From NCBI GenBank assembly GCA_041658345.1, contig JBBAAK010000001.1, positions 124,001 through 188,000 of the forward strand: a stretch of DNA of 64,000 nt, written 5' to 3'. This document shows, one piece after another, positions 55,654 through 62,630 of the stretch. Made by a program: the position numbers and the translations under genes. The stretch comes from JBAZYV01 sp041658345 (GTDB lineage Bacteria > Patescibacteriota > Gracilibacteria > UBA1369 > 2-02-FULL-48-14). How positions within the stretch are numbered: position 1 is the stretch's first letter; every line of letters begins with the position of its first letter. The notes beneath the pieces were generated by a model, which saw nothing but the letters and a program-made list of their open reading frames with translations, searched no databases and was not told the origin of the DNA.

Positions 55654-58600
55654 AATTTTTCTATTGCAACGCCAGTGTAGTAGTACTTTATGATATCTTC
55701 AAATGTTTCGCCCATTTCTGCCATAGTTGTTGCGCCACAACCGGAGAGTCCAACTCCGTGCCCGTAGAATGCCGTTGCATCACAATATGTGTCCGGAACA
55801 GATATAAGCCAAGGCGTATCGGTCCACCCCCAAACTTCTTTTGCGCTCTTTGTAGCGACTCCGTTTGACTCACTAAAATATGGCGTGATTACAACTTCCC
55901 CATTGTAAGTTACAACCAATCCTTCTGTGTCTTTAACTGCTTCCGCCACATTTGATGAGCGTGATTCGAATCCATATCCCAAATATTTTTGGCTTGAATT
56001 TGGGTCGTCATCTAAGTTGTATGGTTTGCCTGGAAATTTTTCCGCGACGCCGGTTGTGTAATAAGTTGCGTAAGTTCGCGCTAAAACAATTATTGTTTTA
56101 ACTTTTTCGATTGCATCACCGTTGGAAACTTCACCAATTCCTTTTAAATAATCTTCAATTGGAAGTTCATTTATTAAAACTGTTTCGTCGTCCACGTTTG
56201 CGACTTCAATTGTTCCTCTAAATTGATTGTCATTAAGTGAGGTGTCCCAAGTCGGACGTTCGTACATTGTTAAAATTTGCATTATTCCATCTGTTTCCGG
56301 CACAAAGCGGACCGGGCCAGCTACCTCCCATGCAGTAGAGCCAGAAGTGATTTTAAATTCTCCACTATCTTGAGTTGTAACTCTTACACGGCTACTAGCT
56401 GTGAAAGTTTTTAAAAAATCACTATCATCATAAACTCCAAAAGAAGTATTTGAACTTATTACCGGTGTTCCAACTCCATTACTTGGAGTGAGTTTTACGC
56501 GGATTGGATTTGTATATGCGGTAGTTGTAAAGTTTTCCTCTGCCTCAACCGTAATTGCTAGACTGTAGGCAGTTTTTATTAAGTTTGTGTTGCCGAGTCT
56601 TGGGAAAATTTTGAGCGTGTAAGTACCGGCTTCTTTTGGCGCTGTGACTGTGAAATAAACCTTTGCAGAAATGTCTGGTGAAACTTTTTGAATAGATAAT
56701 TTATTGAAAACCGCATCAAGTCCGGTTGGTTTTGAGAAGATTAATTTGAATGCCGAACTGCCTGTAGTGCTCCAAGTTTTTGTGCCTGTATTTTTGACTG
56801 AGAGCCAAAGCATTTTGCTTTCACCGGGTGTAAATGTAAGGTCCGTGCTTCCGCTTGAGACTACTGCGTCTTCTGTTGTTTCAGAAACTTTTACAGAAAG
56901 TTGCGCTGAACTACTTGCCACCGCACTACTATTTTCCATCTCCGGTGCAAAATATAATGAGTAAGTTCCGGCTTTTGTTGGGGCCTTAATTGTGAAGGCG
57001 AACGTTGCTGTTTCTCCATTTTTTACAGTCGATTCCGTCATGTCCGCAAGGCTGGTTTTGCTTACCAAACTGGATGAACTTGTGGCTTTTAATTTTACCG
57101 GATAATCACCCGATTTTTCCCAATCAAATCCACTTTGGTTTTTTATTTTTACCGTAACGTTGTAAGAGGCACCCGGCTTTAGTGCACTTGGCGAATCTAT
57201 GCTAAGTGTTTCAAATTCCATAACCGGAGGCTCTACATAAAATCCCAAATCCATTGTGTTGGTTGTTTTTTCTGTTCCGTTGAATACCGGGGCCATATCA
57301 AAAGATGCGAGTCCCCCCATCATCCCGGCGGAAACCGTAAAGCTAAATGTTGCGACTTTTCCTTTTGCAACAGATGTTTCGTTTATAACGGCTGTACGTT
57401 TTTTTGAATCTTTGGGAATCGAAACAATGCTATCTGCAGAATAGTTTGCGTTAACTGTTAAGAATGTATTTTTGTCCCAAGTTTTTGTTCCCGTATTTTT
57501 AATTTTGATTTTTACGGTTGCGGTGCCATTTGGATTAATTGCCACAAGTTCGCGATCACCAACTTCCTCGTAAGCATAAGTTGTTTTTACGTTTGTATGA
57601 CGATTTTGGTCGAGTGCTAAGCCAACCATACTGCGAATATCTTCAAGCACCGAATAAGTATATTTGCCCGGGCAGGCTGTGGACCCAACGTCCTTGTGTC
57701 CTAAAATATTTGATAAATCTTCACCGCGGAATTCACCGTCTCCGGTTGGATCTATGTCATACAAATCAGCTTTTTCATAAATTAGACCCATGAGCCCTTG
57801 CACCATTTCTGATGGAATCGGCTTTTCTTCGTAATTCCCAAGTAAGGAGATCCCAATTGAACCGGTGTTAAATCCTGATGCGTGACCCCCAACAACTCCG
57901 TCTCCACCCGCACGGCCTTCGTAAACCGTTCCGTCCGGCCCAACTATGTAATTGTAACCAATATCACCCCATCCACGAGTTACCGCATGGTAGTAATAGA
58001 TGGCACGGACAACAGATTCCGGATCATCCAAACTGTCATTTGAACTTGCAGTGTGGTGGATTATGATTTTTTTGATTTCATCCGGATATTCAAGAGGCCA
58101 AAGTAGTGCATTCCCGCTTTCGTCTTTTGTCACCTTTTTTATAATTTCCATGCTCGGGTCGTCTTGCACATCCGTAGTATCGAGCTCGGAAGTAAAATCA
58201 TCGTTTGAATCAATATTGTAACTTTTGGAAAGTCTTAGTGATTCATCGGCCCCCCAATCTTCCCTAGTCACAACACTTTCATCTTTGCCAAATATTAGTT
58301 TTTGAAGTTTAGTAATGGTTTTGGTTTCTCCGCCGTTCACATAATCAAATGAAACTTTGGAAATTTTTGGAGTGATTGATGGACTGTCTGTGGAAAGCAG
58401 AGCTCTATATTGGAATGCGTTACTTTCGTCCGTTACCGTGTAACTCCATAAAGTATTTTCCGTCTTGCCGTCCGGGCTATCCGCATCGGCGGTTATGCCT
58501 TGCCAATCGGACCAGGTGCCATCCACTTTGCGAAATCTGATCTCTATCCCGGCTTCCGTGCCTTTTGGCAAAGATTCAGTCCAGTTAATACCAAGAAGTT

Positions 58601-58805
58601 GGAATGGAGATTTCGCTTCATAAACTTGCGACACAAAAAGTTTGCTGTCTTCATAAAGTGTACCCGCATCTGTTATCGAAGCTGTTGGCGCCATATCCAG
58701 CATAAGCAAAGATTCCCCATCTATGTGTCCACTTTCCACAGAATTCCCTGTAAAAAACGGCAAGGAGAGTAAGAGTGAAGCAATTAAGAGAACCAATTTG
58801 CGCAT
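55650..58805 (-). CDS. Large cell-wall protein: PGRP/amidase_2 plus SpoIID/LytB domains
   Basis: 1051 residues. Signal peptide (about 1-21), a beta domain, then an amidase_2/PGRP domain (I-I-I-H-H-T-A-S near 247-254, Y-N-Y-I-V-G-P-D-G-T-V-Y-E-G-R, and G-H-K-D-V-G-S-T-A-C-P-G near 367) that cuts N-acetylmuramoyl-L-Ala. Three or four Ig-like repeats with the pattern N-T-G-T-K-T-W follow (about 400-780), and a C-terminal SpoIID domain (about 860-1051: E-V-S-N-G-D-A, A-R-T-Y-A, G-H-G-V-G-L-S-G-C-G), a lytic transglycosylase that needs denuded glycan. One protein thus carries two successive peptidoglycan-cutting steps. Confidence 0.93.
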   Translation of the reverse strand: MRKLVLLIASLLLSLPFFTGNSVESGHIDGESLLMLDMAPTASITDAGTLYEDSKLFVSQVYEAKSPFQLLGINWTESLPKGTEAGIEIRFRKVDGTWSDWQGITADADSPDGKTENTLWSYTVTDESNAFQYRALLSTDSPSITPKISKVSFDYVNGGETKTITKLQKLIFGKDESVVTREDWGADESLRLSKSYNIDSNDDFTSELDTTDVQDDPSMEIIKKVTKDESGNALLWPLEYPDEIKKIIIHHTASSNDSLDDPESVVRAIYYYHAVTRGWGDIGYNYIVGPDGTVYEGRAGGDGVVGGHASGFNTGSIGISLLGNYEEKPIPSEMVQGLMGLIYEKADLYDIDPTGDGEFRGEDLSNILGHKDVGSTACPGKYTYSVLEDIRSMVGLALDQNRHTNVKTTYAYEEVGDRELVAINPNGTATVKIKIKNTGTKTWDKNTFLTVNANYSADSIVSIPKDSKKRTAVINETSVAKGKVATFSFTVSAGMMGGLASFDMAPVFNGTEKTTNTMDLGFYVEPPVMEFETLSIDSPSALKPGASYNVTVKIKNQSGFDWEKSGDYPVKLKATSSSSLVSKTSLADMTESTVKNGETATFAFTIKAPTKAGTYSLYFAPEMENSSAVASSSAQLSVKVSETTEDAVVSSGSTDLTFTPGESKMLWLSVKNTGTKTWSTTGSSAFKLIFSKPTGLDAVFNKLSIQKVSPDISAKVYFTVTAPKEAGTYTLKIFPRLGNTNLIKTAYSLAITVEAEENFTTTAYTNPIRVKLTPSNGVGTPVISSNTSFGVYDDSDFLKTFTASSRVRVTTQDSGEFKITSGSTAWEVAGPVRFVPETDGIMQILTMYERPTWDTSLNDNQFRGTIEVANVDDETVLINELPIEDYLKGIGEVSNGDAIEKVKTIIVLARTYATYYTTGVAEKFPGKPYNLDDDPNSSQKYLGYGFESRSSNVAEAVKDTEGLVVTYNGEVVITPYFSESNGVATKSAKEVWGWTDTPWLISVPDTYCDATAFYGHGVGLSGCGATTMAEMGETFEDIIKYYYTGVAIEKL

Positions 58806-58907
58806 TTATGATATTTTTAATCTTATTATTATACCTTTTTTTGAGTCTTTGCTCAATGGCTATTGGCATGTTATCATTCCTCTACAATACTTTCTATCAT
58901 TCATACT

Positions 58908-59222
58908 ATGGCTACTCTAGTTACAGATCAAAATTTTGAGGAAATCGTAATAAAATCAACCCTTCCGGTGCTTGTTGATTTTTTTGCACCTTGGTGTGGG
59001 CCTTGCCAAATGCTTATGCCTACAATCGAACAGCTTGCAGAAGATTACGATGGAAAAGTTTTGATTGTTAAATTGAATGTTGACGAAAGCATGGAAACTG
59101 CACAAAAATATGGAGTTATGAGCATCCCAACTTTGGCTTTCTTTAAAGGCGGACAAGAGTTTGACCGTATAAATGGAGCTGTTCCAAAAGACATGCTCGT
59201 ACAAAAGCTGGATACGCTTTAG
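58908..59222 (+). CDS. trxA: Thioredoxin
   Basis: 104 residues from the ATG at 58908. Active site W-C-G-P-C at about 28-32, the cis-Pro loop S-I-P-T-L, and the N-terminal V-T-D-Q-N-F. Reduces disulfides in the cytoplasm. TATCAT ending 7 nt before the ATG is a possible leaderless -10. Faces rnhA with 14 bp between the stops. Confidence 0.96.
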   Translation: MATLVTDQNFEEIVIKSTLPVLVDFFAPWCGPCQMLMPTIEQLAEDYDGKVLIVKLNVDESMETAQKYGVMSIPTLAFFKGGQEFDRINGAVPKDMLVQKLDTL

Positions 59223-59236
59223 TTTGCTTTTGCTCT

Positions 59237-59698
59237 TTAGAAAAGTGTTCTGGCCTTTTTTGAACTTAAATCTTCTGTGAGTGGTGGGATGATTTTTTCT
59301 TGACGCATGGCTTGCCTCACCGCGCGCACATCGCAATCTTCATTTTCCCTGTGGCCGGCATGGCCTTTTATCCATTGCCATTTTATGTTTTTGCCTACAA
59401 GTAGCGGTGCAAGAGCGTCCCAAAGATCCAAGTTTTTTTTGCGCTTCCAATTTTTCGTCATCGTGCTTATTACCCAAGTAGAGTCGCTAATAATTGTGAT
59501 TAAATCAGGTTTTTTGAATTTTTTATCGACTAATTTTAGTCCTTCTATAACCGCAGTTAGCTCCATTCTATTGTTTGTGGTGTAAGGATTGCCTCCGTCA
59601 TGGCGAATTTCCTCGGTTCCGGCACGCAAAACAAGAGCCCATCCACCCGGGCCCGGGTTTCCCAAACAGCTTCCATCTGTAAAAAGTTTTATATCCAT
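59237..59698 (-). CDS. rnhA: Ribonuclease HI
   Basis: 153 residues. Catalytic carboxylates in D-G-S-C-L-G-N-P-G-P-G-G, M-E-L, S-D-S, and the fourth in E-N-E-D-C-D. The basic protrusion W-K-R-K-K-N-L-D-L-W and H-A-G-H are present. Cuts RNA in RNA-DNA hybrids (primer removal, R-loops). Confidence 0.97.
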   Translation of the reverse strand: MDIKLFTDGSCLGNPGPGGWALVLRAGTEEIRHDGGNPYTTNNRMELTAVIEGLKLVDKKFKKPDLITIISDSTWVISTMTKNWKRKKNLDLWDALAPLLVGKNIKWQWIKGHAGHRENEDCDVRAVRQAMRQEKIIPPLTEDLSSKKARTLF

Positions 59699-59722
59699 AA
59701 GCTGTGTGTCGAATGTTAGTAA

Positions 59723-60478
59723 TTATTTATATTTGTCCCATGCAATTTTTAATAATGATTTTACGCTCGTTGCTATTTTTTGGCTTTCTATTATTACACC
59801 AATCAATTCATTTTCGTCAAAAGATATAAAAGCTGTTTTATCTTTATCATACACGTCAATTTCAACTTCAAATGGATATTTCCCGCTTGGTATTGTGCGT
59901 GTCTTCCGTAAATGTTTTGCGTCAAGTTTTTTATATGAATCAGCATGTTTTGATCCGATAAGCATTGTTGATTTTATTTTTCGCTTTATTTTTCTAGATG
60001 TAAAAGAACTTATCAGCCATTTTTTTATTCGTGGTGATATATTTGCTAGTGATACCGCTGCGAATGTCTCCTTATTTTTGCATTTTAAGATATCTTCATA
60101 TACTTGCTTTATGCCATCAATTCCTTCATAAAGCGACACTTTTGGGGCTTTTGTTAGTGGATTTGCAATAGCTTCAAACTGTGGCAATACGCTTTCCATC
60201 AAATTGATTTTACCGTGTATATCGTCTTTTTTTGTATTCAAAATATCTATTATCTCATGTGGTTTGATAGGTGAAAAGTACTGCATATTTGTGCGTTTTG
60301 TGAGGTGTACAAAACCTTTGATTCTTAAAGAATGCAACAAATTATAAGTTGTGGATCGGCTCATCATTGCATGTTTTGCTATTGTACTGATTCCTGTAGT
60401 GCCTGTGCGTAATGTGGAAATATATACAGTCGCCTCTTTTGGACTCAGGCCTAGATCGGTCAAAATTTCAGTTAGCAT
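59723..60478 (-). CDS. TrmB-family transcriptional regulator (3)
   Basis: 251 residues, start M-L-T-E-I-L-T-D-L-G-L-S like the paralogues. Winged helix with M-S-R-S-T-T-Y-N-L-L recognition helix, then effector domain L-Y-E-G-I-D-G-I-K-Q-V and E-L-I-G-V-I-I-E. A GCCCA/TGGGC hairpin lies 26 bp upstream in the divergent region. Targets unknown, perhaps itself and the gene at 60.6 kb. Confidence 0.85.
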   Translation of the reverse strand: MLTEILTDLGLSPKEATVYISTLRTGTTGISTIAKHAMMSRSTTYNLLHSLRIKGFVHLTKRTNMQYFSPIKPHEIIDILNTKKDDIHGKINLMESVLPQFEAIANPLTKAPKVSLYEGIDGIKQVYEDILKCKNKETFAAVSLANISPRIKKWLISSFTSRKIKRKIKSTMLIGSKHADSYKKLDAKHLRKTRTIPSGKYPFEVEIDVYDKDKTAFISFDENELIGVIIESQKIATSVKSLLKIAWDKYK

Positions 60479-60503
60479 ATAGATTTCACTTGTAAAAAAT
60501 TCT

Positions 60504-60525
60504 GCCCAAACGTGTGGGCGTTTTT
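60504..60525. promoter_or_regulatory. GC-rich hairpin in the 60.5-kb divergent region
   Basis: GCCCA (60504-60508) and TGGGC (60515-60519) around AACGTG, with T-runs on both strands outside it. It could be a bidirectional terminator/attenuator in the leaders of the two divergent genes, or an operator. Confidence 0.35.
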
Positions 60526-60612
60526 AACTTTAAACCTTATAAATTAAGGTTGCAAGCTAAAGATAAATTTTGCCCGCAACTATTGATGGTTTCTCTTGTT
60601 TTGATTCACAAT

Positions 60613-61107
60613 ATGCATGCTTATCATTTAACCACTTACGATATGCCAAGAGGTGATACTGCAGAATTCCCTGAAAAAGAAACTTTTAATGCAACATTCG
60701 CACAAAAATTGATACGCCTCGGTGATATAAACCCTGAAAATGTTTGTGTTGCCGCTTTTAGAGCGCTAAATGATTTAGGCTATAGGTGCAATACTACTGT
60801 AGATCCTGACGTCAAAGAGTTGCGTGACTTCATAAGAGACTGTCTAAAGGGTGTTATCGACGCTAAATTTAGAACAAATTTCTTCGGCGAAAAGTCAGCT
60901 ATATCCCACAATGATGCTCCCGACGATACCTCTTCTGAAGGATATAAATTATCGATTGTTTATGTGCCCAAATATGATGCGGTCAGAGTTAGTTTGGCTT
61001 CCAACCATAATTTTTGGGGTTCGTGCACTTTAAGAAGTCCATCTGTTTATGATGATGTTGGCGTTTTACCGCCATCCCGCACCTGTACAGGTTTCCTTAA
61101 ATCATAA
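60613..61107 (+). CDS. Unknown 164-residue protein
   Basis: Soluble protein not recognised. Start chosen at the ATG 60613 (M-H-A-Y-H-L); in-frame ATGs at 60586 and 60514 exist but the upstream part overlaps the regulatory hairpin. Features: F-A-Q-K-L-I-R-L-G-D-I helix, Cys at four places, and a C-terminal beta-type segment (L-S-I-V-Y-V-P-K-Y-D-A-V-R-V-S-L). Divergent from TrmB regulator 3, which may control it (inference). Followed by tRNA-Gly. Confidence 0.55.
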   Translation: MHAYHLTTYDMPRGDTAEFPEKETFNATFAQKLIRLGDINPENVCVAAFRALNDLGYRCNTTVDPDVKELRDFIRDCLKGVIDAKFRTNFFGEKSAISHNDAPDDTSSEGYKLSIVYVPKYDAVRVSLASNHNFWGSCTLRSPSVYDDVGVLPPSRTCTGFLKS

Positions 61108-61163
61108 GGCATTTATTTTCCACTTGAAATGAAGCCCTATTTTGCCTACACTACGTCCACAAT

Positions 61164-61238
61164 GCGGGTGTCGTATAGTGGCTATTACCACAGCCTTCCA
61201 AGCTGTTGAGAGGGGTTCGATTCCCCTCACCCGCTCCA
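61164..61238 (+). tRNA. tRNA-Gly (UCC)
   Basis: 75 nt: acceptor GCGGGTG/CACCCGC, D arm, anticodon stem ACAGC/GCTGT around CTTCCAA (anticodon TCC), T arm, discriminator T, encoded CCA. Together with tRNA-Gly(GCC) it covers glycine codons. Confidence 0.95.
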
Positions 61239-61260
61239 AACAGTAAATACTTAGATAGTA

Positions 61261-61491
61261 TTAATCTTTTTTACAATCTTTAATCATTTCTTTTATCACT
61301 GCCTTCAGTGGCGGTAGATCTTCTTTAACTGTGACCCAAACTTGTTTTAAACTTACATCAAAATATTCATGAATAAGCAGATCTCTCATTGAGGCTATGT
61401 CTCTCCACGGTGTATCTTTATATACACCCTTCAAATCTTCAGGCAAATTCTTAACTGCTTCGCCAATGATTTCTAGGCGTCTTTCATAATA
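61261..61491 (-). pseudogene. hepT: HepT (DUF86/HEPN) remnant, N-terminus missing
   Basis: The reading frame gives Y-E-R-R-L-E-I-I-G-E-A-V-K-N-L-P-E-D-L-K, then W-R-D-I-A-S-M-R-D-L-L-I-H-E-Y-F-D-V, the C-terminal half of HepT with its R-x4-6-H ribonuclease motif. The first 40 or so residues of a normal HepT are absent: the frame runs back into the end of mntA without an ATG. The TTG at 61446 is the only nearby start and would leave 61 residues. A deletion seems to have joined the two genes. Probably inactive. Confidence 0.65.
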
Positions 61492-61765
61492 TTTGCACCG
61501 CGTCTTTTTTAATAAAAGGTTTCAGTTTTGGATTTATTGCATCATAAGACACGAGATCAACATCAATTCCTAATGACTCCTCTAGACGATTTTTTAAGCC
61601 CGCAAAGGCAAGTAAGGAAGTGTCCGTTGGCATCTCTACGATTAAATCAAGATCACTGCCAGCTTGATTATCACCCCTGGCCATTGAACCAAAAAGTTCT
61701 GATCTGATCACTCCGGCCTCTTTGAGTATTGGAATAACTTGAATTTTAAATTTTTTTATGTCCAT
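61484..61765 (-). CDS. mntA: MntA-type nucleotidyltransferase (antitoxin of HepT/MntA)
   Basis: 93 residues. Minimal nucleotidyltransferase with G-S-M-A-R-G-D near 26-32, S-D-L-D-L-I-V near 37-43 and the third Asp in I-D-V-D-L-V. In complete systems it AMPylates HepT and blocks its RNase activity. Here the toxin gene downstream is truncated, so the antitoxin may be a leftover or act alone. Confidence 0.85.
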   Translation of the reverse strand: MDIKKFKIQVIPILKEAGVIRSELFGSMARGDNQAGSDLDLIVEMPTDTSLLAFAGLKNRLEESLGIDVDLVSYDAINPKLKPFIKKDAVQIL

Positions 61766-61808
61766 GTCCTTATTTTACTAAAAATTGCTTCTTAAACCAA
61801 GTTTTATT

Positions 61809-62552
61809 TTACTCTTCCGCATTATCCCACATAAATTTGAACCAAGTGCGGTAACAATTGGCGAGTTCTTTGTTTATTATTACAATTAAAGTGACATCTT
61901 CCGTGATGCTTTTTAATTTAAGGCCGGAAAATGTAACCACGTGGTCGCCAAAAATGTCTATTGCTCCTGTTGTGGAATATTTTTTAGGAAGAAATTTGTA
62001 AGGTTTACCTAAAGTTTTTAACAAATCCGGAGCAAGTTTTTTAACTTCGTAATCAAAAATATGATGGTATTTGATTTTTTTCTTTTGGGCTTTCTTTAAA
62101 AATTGTGCAACAAATGTTTTGAGCTCGGGGTCGAACCATCCACCTTTTGCTCCAACAAAATAGACATCATCGCCGGATTTTAAGATATCTCTTAAATAGT
62201 TTTTAAATCCTTCAACGCCTTTGTATATGTAAACTGCTTCCTTTGCGCTTGTTTTTTTAAACTGTTCGTTTAATGCTGGTAAAATATTTTCAAGTTTTGT
62301 CTGTTTCTCCACCAAGAGTTCTCGTAATTTATCCGGTTCCAATGCGGAATAAAGATTTTCTTTTACATCTGCAATTTGATAAATCAAACCTTTCTTTAAA
62401 AGCTTTGGGATAATGTCGTAAACATTTCTTCTGTGAATATTTGTTTTTAATGATATTGCCGGCACGGAAGCTTTACCAATTTCTATTAAAGCTTGATATA
62501 TTTTTGCTTCATTTTTCGACAATCCGAGTTCTTCTAAGACTTGAGTATACAT
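61809..62552 (-). CDS. TrmB-family transcriptional regulator (4)
   Basis: 247 residues from the ATG at 62552, which matches the paralogue starts (M-Y-T-Q-V-L-E-E-L-G-L-S-K); a GTG at 62576 with TATACT 9 nt upstream is a serious alternative adding 8 residues. Winged helix with R-R-N-V-Y-D-I-I recognition helix, effector domain I-Y-K-G-V-E-G-F-K-N-Y. Divergent from the sodium:solute symporter, 78 bp apart, so it may control that transporter (inference). Confidence 0.85.
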   Translation of the reverse strand: MYTQVLEELGLSKNEAKIYQALIEIGKASVPAISLKTNIHRRNVYDIIPKLLKKGLIYQIADVKENLYSALEPDKLRELLVEKQTKLENILPALNEQFKKTSAKEAVYIYKGVEGFKNYLRDILKSGDDVYFVGAKGGWFDPELKTFVAQFLKKAQKKKIKYHHIFDYEVKKLAPDLLKTLGKPYKFLPKKYSTTGAIDIFGDHVVTFSGLKLKSITEDVTLIVIINKELANCYRTWFKFMWDNAEE

Positions 62553-62630
62553 GTTGTTAGTGGTGGTATTTGCCACTCAACAGAAAGTATATACGATGGG
62601 GTCTATCTTTTCAATATTTAAGCTATATTT

